Below, piece by piece: positions 22,100 through 35,200 of a stretch of 64,000 nt of DNA. The translations under genes were made by a program, and so were the position numbers. This stretch comes from Geosiphon pyriformis. Its lineage: Eukaryota; Glomeromycota; Glomeromycetes; Archaeosporales; Geosiphonaceae. The notes under the pieces were generated by a model, which was given only the letters and a program-made list of their open reading frames with translations, made no database searches and had not been told where the DNA came from. The first letter of the stretch is position 1. Each line of letters starts with the position of its first letter. The stretch spans positions 1 to 64,000 of the forward strand of contig JAAOMT010000201.1 of assembly GCA_016748015.1 (NCBI GenBank). Direction: 5' to 3'.

Positions 22100-24696
22100 T
22101 TCAAATGGTTGACTTACAGTGTGGTGACAAAAAAATTCTAAAGATCAACAGTCGAAAGTTACCCACATATAAAAACTTTTTTTTTTTTTTTAGCCAATTC
22201 GAATTCCATAAAATATACTTCATTTCCACTATTTCCAAAACAGAAATAATTTGCAACTTTGTATATATAGTTTACTTTAGAAATGAATCTATTGATTAAG
22301 AAACATAGCAAGCAATAGCTAATCTATTTCTGTAGTGAGGGAAAAAATAGGAAAAATTAAGTACAGAGTCTTTAATAATTATCACAAAAAGATTATGGGA
22401 CATGTATCGAGAAAAGTAGGTAGGCTGAAATATATTCATAAAAAAAAATTCCTTTTTGTCCCTATAAAAAATTGCTTCTAAACTAAATAAATGAGGTATA
22501 GAAATTTCATATCACACAATTGTTTGACATTCAAGATTATTTGAATATATGAAAAACCTACTAATTAATAATACGTCAAATGTTGACAATATTTTAAAAA
22601 AGAAACGTGTTAAATGGTCCAAATTTCGTCTTAATAAAAACTTATTTTCTGATTAAAGAGCATTTTAACTGTTTAAAAACACTGTTAAACATTACAAGGT
22701 ATCTTGCAAAACCAAAAGATCGTACAAAAATATTTGTGTGGGATGGTTTTTTATGAGGAGAAAAACTAGCTTATTTTTTTTATGCGTATTATGAATGCTA
22801 AGGGGAAGTTAATGGGATAATTGGCCGTTATTTAGTCCGGCTCTAAATCCCTTTATATAAGATTCCTCTTGGTGATAAAATTTCACTGATAAATTCTAAT
22901 TATAGCCGAAATGGTTGTGAATGACAAAAATGACAGACCTTTGATTGTGATCATCTCATGTAAATGAAAATGTTTGACATAAATCTCAAATTTTTAAGCG
23001 AAAAAATTCCTTTATTAGGGTAGATCTCAAGAAAAAAAACTTAAAACAAGGTGACAATATGAGTAAAGTTTTTAGTTTATTTAATTTTTGACAAAAGGGT
23101 GATAAATAAAATTTTTTACATTTATCGATGGAATTTTTAAGCCCGCTATGCATCATAGCTAAAAGTCGAATTCACAATATAAATTGAAAAAAAATTTGAA
23201 TAATTAGGTATTTGAAATCAGATTAAGGTAAAAAGTGCTATTAAAACCCTTATTTGTAACTTTAAACGAATTGGATGAGGTCACAAATATCCAATAAAAA
23301 AAAGGCTCACAAAGTTGTTCATAAAGTTATCCTTTTAAAACAAAATTAATAAATTCAAAATAATTTTCAAATCAGAAAAGAGAATAATAATAATAATAAT
23401 TGTATCTTGTTGAAAGAATTATTCTTGGGTTAAAGTATAAATAAGATGCAGGAAAATTTAAAAAGGCTTTTTTCTTGAAACCAAATCCGTCACTTGAAAA
23501 ACATGATTATTAAAATCCATAAAACGTAAGGTTCTTTTATATTCCTTTGAAAAAAAAAAAAAACTAATTTACTGAATCTTAAAAGAAAATCCGAAACAAT
23601 TGATTCACCCTAAGATTTCAACAACATTTGACAATTTTTTTTAATAGTACATTTTTCTTAATTTTAATCTAATATATAAAGAAAAATCATAATTCATAAT
23701 TTCTGAGGTTTCATATACTTCATATTTGATGTCTACGTTATAATATTAACTATTTCTAAAAATTAAAAGTTTTGCTCATAAATTTTTTTTTCAACATTAA
23801 CTGAGATTAAATTATCATAAGCATTTTTAGCATTTCAATCAGATTTCATAAAGGCTTAGAGAATACTGGATTCTAAAATTTTTATTTATCATTATCTATG
23901 GCACATTTTAAATCTTATTTTTTTTTTTTTAAAAAAAAAAAAGAATTTTGTATCTTGCTAGTGATTTCAAATAAGGGTAATTGATGTGTTTTATTTAATA
24001 AATTGAATCTTTGAGGCTGAAAAAAACGTAGTACTGTTTTGAATCTTTAGGCGAAAACTTCTTATTTTGGTTATTTTTAACAGAAAAGCGATTAGCTTAT
24101 AAATCCTCGCAAAATATAAACCTTAAGCTCACAGCCTCACCTACCATTTTTGTATGTTTTTTAATCTTGATGTTTCATTTTAACTTGACAGGTCTAACTA
24201 TTTTAACTGGATTGATCTTCTCTCTTCAAGCATCTAGTAAAATATTATTCTTGGAATTTTCACAAAGTTATTCGTGTTTAAAAAGTTTTCCTTTCAAGAT
24301 GAAATTAAAAGCTCGCGTGTCCAACTTGTTTTTGATGATCATACGGTAATTTTGAATTCTATGGCAGTGCTTTCTTAAAGCGGAAAAAATAATATACAAT
24401 CAAAAGCAAAGCCTTTTTAAGGGAAAATGACCCAAATTACTCAAACGGTAGATGTATCTGCATTTGTTTGAAAGTCATTTTCAATAATAAACATCAAGTT
24501 ATAAATTTACAGTTTATATTGACTTTTGAAAATTCCCTCACTCAATATGCGAGACTTTAATATATTTGAGTGTAAATTTTTGGAAATTTGTAAGCGAGAA
24601 AGGGGGCACTAATTCATTTTTTCTTCTTTTAATCTGTTTTTGAATTTATTATTAAGGTTTTAGTTTTCTATCTCTTAAAATATAGGTTTTGACTAT
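22100..24696. other. intergenic region, no gene recognised
   Basis: AT-rich with several long A and T runs (for example near 23920-23945). Frames at 22105-22299 and 24167-24349 show no motif. Confidence 0.5.
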
Positions 24697-25794
24697 TTAC
24701 ATTTGATCAATAATTTTGTTGCAGCCTTCAGTAATTAAACTTGCTACAAGGCATTCTAATACTTTGATTCTTTGCTCTAAATTTGAATTTTGTTTGACCG
24801 TGTTTTTCATATTTGGTATACGGTCAGACTTTAGGTTATTTGCCAACACAGCAAGTAATTGGGTAATCGAAGATTTAGAGACTGAAGGATTGATTATTGG
24901 TGTGGTAACAGGTGAAGGTAGAGTATTTGAGGAAGTCGTCTGCCTTGGGAATTCTGCAAAATCGAGATCAGGAGAAACCGTCAAATATGAATGACTAAAT
25001 GAGGGTGTAGTTGAAGTTGATGATGGGCCTTGTGAAACTTGTTCGTTGAAAGCTGGGATGAAATCCCATGTTTCTTGCAATGTGGAATTAGAAGGATTGA
25101 TTTCCCACACTTCCGGCAACGGATTGTCAAAAGATTCAATTGTAAAATTTTGGATAATATGGGTCGTCGTAGGTGATTCGATAGGGCTTGATGGCAATTC
25201 TTTATTTGAAAAAGTTTCTAATAATCCAGGATTGTCGTTCCACGGTTGTTGTTGTAATGGACTTACAGTTACATCATTTATATATTCAGGAGAAAGGGAT
25301 GAATCATCAAGTGATTGAGGTTTTTCAAAAGAATTTGATGGTAGCGAAGTTTCGTAGTTGTTGTATCCCACTATTGTTGACTGTGTAGGAACACTTGAAG
25401 TAAAAAATGGTAAGATATTATACTGATTTGGGATTTGATGAAAGAAGTTTTGAGCCTCGAGCGCAATTTCATTATATTTTGCTTTAACTAATTGCGATTC
25501 ACGAGCCCAATACTTTTGTGCTAACGTACTAAAATTTCGAACATAGGGGTTTTCCTTTTGAATTGCCATTTGATAGGCACTAAAAGCAGTAAGAATTTGA
25601 CCGGTTTCCAACGCTTTGGATGCAATCTCTTGAGAAGTGATAATAGGAGGGAATTTTGGTTTCAATGAATCAGAATGAGCCGCGCTCAAATTTCTGAGAG
25701 TAGGTTTAGCAGGATTTTTTAGCATTGTAGTTTTTTTTTTGGTTTTTTTTTTTTCAAGATTTAAACGAATCCAATTTATAAGATAATGAACCAT
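24697..25794 (-). CDS. divergent MATA-HMG-like protein
   Basis: The frame is 365 residues from 25794. The first 23 residues include a poly-Lys run encoded by an A-rich tract, so the start may really be the second Met (codon 24, ATG at 25725), giving 342 residues. The family block KPKFPPIITSQEI is at 45-57. The box region is degenerate: the IPNAF motif is replaced by ILTAFSAYQMA (67-77) and the loop is shorter (NPYVRNFSTLAQKYWARES at 82-100), although YW and LVKAKY remain. The middle is long and Pro/Ser/Thr-rich. The C-terminal motif LEQRIKVLE (339-347) is intact and very like that of the gene at 31.3 kb. DNA binding may be altered, since the altered residues lie in helix 1. Intact frame length argues that it is still constrained. 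Confidence 0.82.
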   Translation of the reverse strand: MVHYLINWIRLNLEKKKTKKKTTMLKNPAKPTLRNLSAAHSDSLKPKFPPIITSQEIASKALETGQILTAFSAYQMAIQKENPYVRNFSTLAQKYWARESQLVKAKYNEIALEAQNFFHQIPNQYNILPFFTSSVPTQSTIVGYNNYETSLPSNSFEKPQSLDDSSLSPEYINDVTVSPLQQQPWNDNPGLLETFSNKELPSSPIESPTTTHIIQNFTIESFDNPLPEVWEINPSNSTLQETWDFIPAFNEQVSQGPSSTSTTPSFSHSYLTVSPDLDFAEFPRQTTSSNTLPSPVTTPIINPSVSKSSITQLLAVLANNLKSDRIPNMKNTVKQNSNLEQRIKVLECLVASLITEGCNKIIDQM

Positions 25795-27197
25795 CGTGAT
25801 GATTTATAATCATTCGCCAACTGATGCCAGATTGGCTAAATGATCTTACTCGATTTAGGCAATCTCTTCGCAAGCGGTTGGATTTTACGCCTCATCTTGA
25901 CTTTTAGGGAAACGTTGAATGATGTCATCCAGTTTCGTTGCACGATTTTACTAACGATAGCGGTTGTAAGACATCTTGAGGCTTCTAATTTCCGAAAATC
26001 TTTGGCTATATTAAAATTAACACAGGACTTGCATCGCAGTTTCTAGAATAAGCAAAAAGAATGGAAGTCTTAATTTCACATTACGTGCATTACAATGTAA
26101 ATTAATTTGCAATGAAAAACAGGGACTATATAAAAATTTTTGTCAAAACACTATTATTTCAACCCTCAAAAAGGAGCAAAAACTTTTTATTTTTTATTTT
26201 CATTTACAGAAAATTGTAAACCAAATTTTCGATTTCAAGGAAAAATAATCCTCATGTGTAACCTATCTAATGTAACTGAGAAATCAAAACCCTTGCTTTT
26301 GTTTAACTTTTTAGGAAATTTTCGCATTGTAATTTTATTGTGCGTGGAGAAAATTTCCGAAAAATGATCTTCAATACTCATTTATTGATAACGCAACAAA
26401 AAAGATTCTCCGACTGGTTTTGTCAAGCATTGCAGGGTTGGATTTTCTAAGCCCACACATGGCAACAACTTCTTAAATTTTTTGCTTATCAACTTTTCTC
26501 AATGAGCCTTATAATGACTAATTTTTGCAGTTTCTACAAGCTATCTTATCTATATTTAATATATAATAACTATTTTAAAACCAGTGGGTCAAAATCCAAA
26601 CTACAAATTCTTTATTATTGAAGATTGCCGTAAAATAAATATTTTCTAGTAAGTAGTTGAAGATAAAATTCAGAGAAACTTGCATTAAAAATTTAGAAAA
26701 TTGAATTAAAGATTTTTTGAACGTAGATATCGAGTATCTCATTCGATAATAATATCATAATTTTCAAATTGAATATGATTTAGGGCTCAAGCTAATGATT
26801 ATTCGATATTTCAAAAAATCAACATTAGTATTGAAGTGTCAAAGAATAATGATTTGACAACAAGATCCAGAAAAAGCGAAAGAAAGAATGGGAAGAAGCA
26901 TTAAAGAAACTATATTTTTAATAGTCAATTTCACGCTATTTCTATAATAAGTTTGCTGAATGAGCCCGTGTTTCCAAACTAGAATTGATTTTGTGTAAAC
27001 TCATTAAATTAAATTAGAATTAAATCTTGAATAATGCATATATCAGTATAAAATCGAGGGACACATACTTTGAGACGAAACCGTCAAAATTACACACCAA
27101 TATCATCTTGGATTTCAATATTTTCAAAATTTCCCTTCATAACTACGACATATTCTCGAAATGACACTTTCCATCCTGAAAAAAATTCATTAGGCTT
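25795..27197. other. intergenic region, no gene recognised
   Basis: Small frames at 25840-26046 and 26140-26367 (+) show no motif. The block 25820-26045 is less AT-rich than its flanks but cannot be assigned. Confidence 0.45.
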
Positions 27198-27464
27198 TTA
27201 AATTCTTGCTGTATCCAATTCCGTAACATCATAAAAACTAAAAGTCATTCGACGCAAGGATATAGTGCTCTCGCCTGAACTCAAAGCTTCCAGAATTTGC
27301 CCAAGGACCTTCCAGAATGATGAAATCTTAAATTCTCGCAGGTAAGGATTGTGTTGTTGTGCTTTAATAATAGTTACTATTTGCGTTGTCTCGATAATTG
27401 CCTCTGCTATTGGTCTTAAGTTGAAATCAATTAAATAATATTCCAACGTTAAAAGATTATTCAA
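27198..27464 (-). pseudogene. possible relict of an HMG-family copy
   Basis: An 88-codon frame contains the order IAEAIIETTQIVT then HNPYLREF then FW. This parallels IASKALETGQILT, ENPYVRNFS and YW of the divergent paralogue at 24.7 kb, but the helix 1 core (FSAYQMA) is absent and the downstream part shows no similarity. It lies on the same strand between two family members. The similarity is short and seen only by eye, so this is tentative. Confidence 0.25.
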
Positions 27465-30400
27465 AGTAGCGGTTTTTATAGTGTTCCTATCAGGATTTTT
27501 TATTTGATTTCTGAGAAAATTTATAATGAATTAAGCATGAATGTGTCGGAAATAAAAAGGCTTTTCCTATTTTGCATAAATTAATTATGAATAATAAACT
27601 TTAAAACTAAAAAGTTAAGATCGTTTTTAATACTAAATTTAAATGAAGTGGCTTATTAAACATTATAAAATCAGAGACTGGTTTGTAAATCTCTTTGAAA
27701 AAAGGGGCGAAAGTGTCTGGAAACTAAAAATAGAATAAATATAATCAAACGGCGAGATAAAATGAAATTTTCAATAGGCTATTTTCCAAAATTTCAGCTA
27801 TTAATACAAAAACCAATAAATAAACTTGGGCTTGGTTCATTTATCTATTCAAGGCGGCAAAAGTTTCAATCTGTGATCGTAGTTTGAAAAAAATATTTAA
27901 TACAAAACTTTTCATAAAATTCCAAATCAAAGCAAAAAATTGTTGATCTTCTCAAAGATTTCTTTATGGAGAATTCGCAAAAACAATGTTTCAAAAACTT
28001 AAGATGCACAGTTATTTTAATGCAACCCATTATTTTTTGGATCCTTGGACTTTAAAGAATAATTTTAAAGTTTCTAATACGATTAATCTCTTGGGCTAAT
28101 TTAGCACACCAATTTGGTATAATCGAAGTTCATAAAACTATTAATTACACATATAAGAAAAAATTATACCAGTACAGCAGCTAAGCTCAATTTTAATTCG
28201 GCACATTAAATTTGTCCGAATTCGAACAAAATAATATATAGTGTCATACCATATAATATAATAAATTCGAAATTCATATTGCCTTTTATTGGAAAAGTCT
28301 GTAATTGTCAATTTGAAACTTTAAAAAAGCAATAATTAATATTGAAAATAGGTTTAAAGTTTGGTGAATTGGGAATAAAGTTTTCGGCCATCGCTCCCTG
28401 ACAAAAAATTTAGATTCAGTACTCTTTATTTGTGACGCAAATATTTTATTATTAACATTAGAAGCTAAACTTTCTAGCTTTGATTGTTTCTTTTTAAAGT
28501 GAAAACTGATGATAGACTTAAAAATGAATTAAGTTCTAAAGATTATTATATCATTCAAAAATTAGACCAAATTGATTGTTTTCGATCTTAGAATAACATA
28601 TTTTTAATATTAAACACACCTGATACAAAGTTTCTTGCACATCTTATTCAAAAATTTGTGTTTATACTCTGGTAATTATAGATTTTTCAAAGCATTATCT
28701 TATTTAATTATCAAAGTATTTCTCCATCTTTTAATTGATATTATTTTTGAATTGCATAATAATTTCGACTTTTTTATTTCGATTTTTCATTTTATCAATA
28801 TATCACATATTAAACCAATAGTGAAAATATAAAGTAATGAAAAAATTGGGTTATATTATTTTTAGATAAAATATGACAATAAATAAAGCTCAAGATTATT
28901 TTGGTGTAGTCATATTATTCTATTGGCTCAAAGACCAAAATTCTCAAGCTTATTTTGTAAATTATACTTAGAATTTCTTAGTATTTGTGAAATTTTGGTA
29001 TTTATCTATTATAAAATTTATAAAGAAGTTACAATATTTGATTTAATAATTAAATTTACAAAACTTTTTATAAAAAAGTGAAGAAAATATTAAAAAGGTT
29101 AAAAAGTCAAAATTTTAATTACAACATTCAAAAACAAAGTAAAAATATATTCAAAATATATTTGAAATTTCAAAGATTTTTAGCACAAGAATTTGTACTT
29201 TAAATTATTAATTTTTAAGTCGATCCCTAAAAGTTTTTATACAAGTTGAAAGTTTTTAACTTGTAATTTGACAAATTCTGAATTTTTATGGGTCTATAGA
29301 GTTACAACAATAAACTAATAGAAAAAGCAATTAATTCTATAAAGGCAAGAATTTTGTTGATTTTAAGAATTCTCCATTTATTTTAAGGTTGAAAATGAAT
29401 GTCTTTCATTGTACAACGTAAGCGATAAATATTGCTTTAATCAGTTTTTCTTAACCATAGGTAGATATAAACTAAGCTAAGATTCGTTATATTTAAAAAT
29501 TTTAAAAAGTACAAACTTTTTTCCATATATTAGAAACTTAAAAATATATTTTAGGCCAAAAAACCAATCTTTTGAAAAGAGTTCAACTTTGTGACCAAAT
29601 ATATTGCAAAATTACTAAATTAACAATTGCTGAAAGATTAAAATTCTTAAGTAAATTTCGCTTAGATTTTTAAATGAAATAATTTATTTAGGAAATTCAA
29701 GATTTTTCAAGATTTCATTAATTCAATCCAGACCAAAATCTTTTGGTTTTCATTTAAATTCTTCGAATTTGATATTAAAGAAAATAATCCTTCAAATCGA
29801 ACCCAGTATTCAACAAAACGTGCACCATTTTCAATTTTTATTAATAATAGAAGACACTTTCTCTTGAAATAAACATAAAAAAAAATTAAACAGGGTATCA
29901 ATCTGAATTGCTAAGCATTCAGACTTAACGTTTTGCCCCATTTTAAAAATTCTAATACTTTAAATCTGTTTCAAAGAACGAAAAATTGGATTTTTTTAGG
30001 AAAGTGGATTTGGAAAAATATTCAAACACTTGAAAAAATTATATATGTTCACAAAAACTAAATAATATTTTTAAAAATCAAGAGATCATTTTTTTATTTT
30101 CAAAATATATAACTTACCACACAATATTAATTTAATTTTTTGTGGAGAATTTTGGCACACTAGTAGTCATAAATAAATAAAATTATGACTGCCTTTCAAT
30201 AGGGAATTTCATAATTCAGCAGCTCCTAAAAGGAGTTTTGCACCTGATCTATTTTGGAATGGATCTTCAATAAATTTCAAGTTAATTTTCTTTATACAAG
30301 TTTCTAAAATTTAAAATCATTAATCAAAATTAAGGCTCAAAGAACCTCTTATAAGAAAATCTATAATTTATTTGTGTCTTGTTTGAGATTAGCGCAAAGC

Positions 30401-31335
30401 GTAATAATTTTCATTTTCATTTTCCAGTGTCAAATCTGGAAAGGTTCATTGAGGACAACTAAAAATACGTGCACCGAAATTCCTAAAAAAGTTACAGATT
30501 TTCAATATCTAACAAACTAAAATGAATTTTTAAATTAATATTAATAAGAAATGGTCGTCGGACACAAAGGTTTCAAGTTCAGCTTTTTTAAAATAATAAT
30601 AATAAATTTTTTGACCTACTCAGGCCTGATAAATAGCTTGACATTTCTAAACCTACCTTTTTTAGCTAACAATCTTTTTCAATTTAATCAAGGACGATTT
30701 TTGTGTTACTATTGATATCTGTATTTTTGATTAGGTATTCCATCTATAATTAGTATTTCTTATTTAGATAATAATGATTCTATTCTCTTTAAGTATGTTA
30801 TTAGTAATCCAAGATTAAAATATTCATACCATCGATTCTTTATGAGGATTATTAAATACCCAGTTTATATTTCAATATTTTAATTAAATTGTTTTAGATT
30901 GGAAAACGGTAGGACGAGTGCTTTTGCCCCTCAAAATGAGGTTTAATATCAAAAAGAGGCATAAATCGTTACTTAATATAATCTTAATTTCAAATTCTTA
31001 ATATGTCTAGAATTCATAGGAAAGTCAAGTTTATTTATTCTTAGATCTTTTGAAAAAAATTTACACTTATATTTAATATTTTAGTAAAAACATAAAATAA
31101 TATATATATCAATAGTTATTTTCGATAAATCTTAATATTTTCTTAAAAACCTATAATCTATAAAAAAATAATTTTTAAATATTTTATGATCCATAAAAAT
31201 ATTTTCTAAATTTAAGATTTTGAGATATTTTGTTTTTACGACCTCAAATTTTTTCTGAAAATATTGCTTTGTTTTTTTCAGCTGGTTTGGGAAAAGAGAT
31301 GAAATGATGATATCAAGTCATAGGAAATGTGCCTT
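27465..31335. other. intergenic region, no gene recognised
   Basis: Very AT-rich. Frames at 28635-28832 (+) and 29707-29901 (-) are short and without motifs. A 7-bp hairpin (TCTGAAT / ATTCAGA) near 29900-29925 looked tRNA-like but lacks other tRNA features. Confidence 0.5.
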
Positions 31336-32253
31336 TCACGCCCGATTGTGCCCTAAAATTAATGCAGCAACTAATTGCTCAAGGGCCACAATACGATTCT
31401 CAAGATTTTCTTTGACAATGTTGCTTAACCGCTGAGCAATTAAAATTTCATTCATATTCAGACTGTTTACGTTTGAAGAAGTTGTCAAAGTGTGACATTC
31501 TGGAAGATAGTTTTCAATGTTCATGTCAGAGGGGGAACAACTTGTTTCCGTTAGAATTGGAAAAAAATTTGTATTATTCTCGGAGATTGGAGAAAAAGGA
31601 TTATTGCAGGAGTCGTCTTCGAAAAAGGGGATAAAGTTTTCTGATAAATCGGGTTGGGGAAAGTAAAAGGTGTCCTTGGGTAGAGAAATTTGTGATTGAG
31701 CAGGGCTTGGTAATTCTAATTCCGAAGAATCATCTTGGTTGAAAACAGGTGATAAGTTTAAAAATTCTTCATTTCCTGGTATTGACTCATTGTGTAATGA
31801 GCTGGGGATTTCAAATTCTTGACTCTCAAATGATGAAATCGATAAGGAGCTTGGTGAATGCTCGTTTGGATTCTGTTCCGAGGGCGTTTGCTGTTGTTTA
31901 TTATTAATCTCTGTTGAAATAACTCTCTGACAATATTTGTCGAACAAGATCTTGGCATCATGTATAAGTCGTCGATACTTTGCTTTGACATTCTCGGGCT
32001 CTTGTATCCATAAATTACCAGCAATAGTCGATAAATCACGCATATTTGGGTAATAATCACTGACTGCCAATTCCTTTTGAAGAGCCATTCGATAGGCTAA
32101 GAATGCATTTGGTGTTTTCGAAAGTTTTCCAGTTTGGCGAAATTTTTCCACAGCATTGGCCATCAATTCTTCGGAAGTAAGGGTTGGAGGAAATTTTGGT
32201 TTGATCATCGTGAACGTTAAATTATCATTAATATTGAAAAAATTTTCAACCAT
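31336..32253 (-). CDS. MATA-HMG-type HMG-box protein
   Basis: A single exon of 305 residues with ATG at 32253. The family block KPKFPPTLTSEELMANA is at 18-34. The HMG box starts at TPNAFLAYRMALQKEL (47-62), continues through NMRDLSTIAGNLW (70-82) and EPENVKAKYRRL (85-96), and ends near 107 with no YPxYxYxPR tail. A Ser/Pro/Asn-rich acidic middle (115-270) resembles an activation-type or linker region. LENRIVALE (284-292) followed by hydrophobic LVAALIL forms the C-terminal motif. A second Met at 16 is an alternative start just before the family block. This is one of the best-preserved members in the window and is on the same strand as the three paralogues at 18.9, 21.4 and 24.7 kb. Confidence 0.92.
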   Translation of the reverse strand: MVENFFNINDNLTFTMIKPKFPPTLTSEELMANAVEKFRQTGKLSKTPNAFLAYRMALQKELAVSDYYPNMRDLSTIAGNLWIQEPENVKAKYRRLIHDAKILFDKYCQRVISTEINNKQQQTPSEQNPNEHSPSSLSISSFESQEFEIPSSLHNESIPGNEEFLNLSPVFNQDDSSELELPSPAQSQISLPKDTFYFPQPDLSENFIPFFEDDSCNNPFSPISENNTNFFPILTETSCSPSDMNIENYLPECHTLTTSSNVNSLNMNEILIAQRLSNIVKENLENRIVALEQLVAALILGHNRA

Positions 32254-35200
32254 TCATAAATATCGGCTGCGAATTGGAGAATCCAGTCAAAATTATTTTC
32301 CTGATTATCAAACAGATAACGAAAAAAAAAACGGGTGATTTTCAAGAAACTTACCAGCCTTGAAAAATATCTCAAAAAGCGATCTATTTTCAATGAGCAA
32401 TCTTGGACTGACTGCCTTTCTTACTATTAAAACGAGTAATATTTTTGAAAAAGATTCTTGGGAAAACATCTCTTTATATATAATTTGTAAATTTAGTAGA
32501 TCTAGTAATTAAAGCGTTTGAAAGATATAAGAACGGTAAAAGCGATCCATTATCAGGGTGTTTCATTGTGTTGCACAAACCTTTACCATTATGTTCTAGT
32601 CGCGCATCTAATAATGCAAGCATCTTCTTTGCAAATCTATAGACCGGAAACTCATATTGTCTTGACCTAGATAAAACGTTTTCTTTTTCGTTGGATTATG
32701 AATCTGAATTCGAACCATATATAAATGTAAGCTAAGGTCATTTCTTTTTTGGATGGAGCAGTTTTTAGTCAAAGACCTAATTAATTCACTTTGCTAAAAT
32801 AAATAGTTAAGCTTAGAATTTACCATTGTCCCATTGTTGATTGTTTTTCAAAGCACAACATAGGTGAGATAAAACCGGTAAAAGATCGCCCAGAAGCTCT
32901 ACATTCTGGCGTTGACTCAGAACTCTTGAAATTGAGCACAGCATGTCTCGGGGCAAATTTTTATTTATTGTTATCATGAAAATGGTGAATATGAAGGCGA
33001 TCGATAAAATTTTTTATGAGGTTAAAATCATCAATTTTTTGATATTTTTTTAATATCAATTGAAATGCCAAGAATAAGATGAAAACAAAAAAATTCTCAT
33101 TTCAAGAAAATTTCCATCATGAAAACATATAATCCGGAATACAGGGTCCTAGATTCCCCTTTTTTTTATAAATTTAGGAAAGAATTTTTTTTTTTTCTAA
33201 AATTTTGTTGATCATAGCTATTAAATGTTCGTTATTTAACGCTCCATAATTGTCCATGATATGCAAATTGTAAAAATAGTATTTCCAGAAAAGCGTTGAA
33301 GATCATGAGATCTTGATTATGAACCCTGCAGCCTATTTATATTGTCGAAAAAGGCTATGGATTAATATTAAAATGTTTCCAGTCCCTTTTTTTCTTGATT
33401 TTAATACTTTGCATAGAATGACTAAAATTCTTCTATAATTCGTTTAGGTGGTGACATTTTAGTAATATCTTTGAGTATTATATTGGTGTGCTCAAATTTA
33501 ATTAAAAGTAGGCGTTAATTCGAATAGAAGGTTCTTTGAAATCCATTATTTTTTTGTGAAACAAACATAAGTAATATCGACCATATATAGGTATCATAAT
33601 AAGAATATATCTAATGCACAATTGTTTACATCATCTACTGTAATTGACGAAAACCAGGACCAAAAAAATTGTTCTGCTAAGCAGCACTCGATTGATAATT
33701 TTTGAACTCCATGATAAGAATGAGTCACAATAATTCATATGCATTAACTTTCCATTGAACTTTCATTACGCATTACACGTGATTTTTGATAAAAAACGCG
33801 TTCTTGATCAAGGAAGTCTCTAATTTTAGAAAGCCAATGAAGTATTCGAACTCTTATCAATATTTTTTTAAAAAAAATGAGTAAATGATCTTTGAGTTTT
33901 TATATATAACATGATATTACAAAGGAAAAACAATTTAAACGTTGAAAATTTTAAGAAAAAGTGTTTGCTGATTTTTATATTTCTATAAATTCTAAATTCT
34001 CAATGTGAACTGTTTTCTTCAACCTATTATTGTGAATTTTACATTTTGGACTATTAAAAATTTTTAGTTCATTTGTTTAGATTTCTTGCATGTATGGCAA
34101 ATTTTATTATTATTGTCAAGAGCATAGCTAACACCCTATTTTACTCAAGTAATCAGCTTTCTTTGACAAATTTTTTTTTTGTTTAATTTTCACAAATCTT
34201 ATCAACTAAAATCAAAAAAAATCAAAAGAGGGTAATAAAAAATTTGAATTCAAAAGTTCAGGGGAATCTTTATATATATTATTTCGGTGATCTTAAAAGA
34301 GGATATTGAGAAGCCACATGTTTCTTGTGATCGGTGATACCTGAGAATTTATGGGATTCAATGATAAATTGAAAAGGAATTGTTTAAGGAATTAAGTTTG
34401 GGTATTTTCTAAAAATAGGATGCTTATCTTCTCGGAAATTTGACAAATATAATTTTTAATAAAGTAAGAATTGCAATATTATAGCTATTTTAACACCTTG
34501 TCCACTTAAAGTCTTCAATTTTTTTTTTAATTCATAAAAAATCTTTTTTTATATGGGAAATCTTTTTTTTATATTTGTGCTGACTAAAAATAATGATAAT
34601 GGTTCAACAGCAGGTCTGTATTTGTTAGGTTCATTATTTTCCCAAAGAAATGTACTTTCTAAAACAAGTGAAATCGACATTGATTTTAACGCGATATCAA
34701 ATAATTTATCCTTGGTATACACAGGAAAACCGATAAACAACCTCGCATGGATTTGTAATCTGTACATGTGGCTATTGAAGTATACCTGGTTTGAGTGGTT
34801 GATAGAGCTGGTCGCGGTAAATACCGTTCTGCATGATCAAATCTAAAATAATGATCTGTGTATTACATTTCTATTACTCTTAAATTGGTTTCTACAATGA
34901 AAATAAACCAATAAAACCTTTTGCACTTTTTCTCTAGTTTTTTTAATGGTTTTCAGGGAAATCTATGTGGTTCTATTTATAAAGATACAAAAATTTAGTT
35001 TAGCTGACCTCAAGTTCAATATTTGAATTATTAACACCCTATAAGAAAAAATGTCAAAAAAGTAAAATTTAAAATGATCGATCTTCATATTGTCACACCA
35101 TGAAGCGATCGATCTTATAGTCCTTGAGCAAATTATTAAATGAGGATTCAGAAGATCCAAAAACTGATTATGCAAAGAACATTTCTGAGGACCAAAAATT

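Noticed and set aside
24716-25388. Three plus-strand frames (24716-24994, 25046-25318, 25188-25388)
   Set aside because: Shadows of the minus-strand HMG-family gene at 24697-25794.
29895-29945. tRNA-like hairpin (TCTGAAT / ATTCAGA)
   Set aside because: No acceptor stem, no A or B box and no T-loop pattern; a chance 7-bp hairpin.
34549-34846. Overlapping opposite frames of 97 and 72 codons
   Set aside because: No motif, homology or splice signals; compatible with chance.
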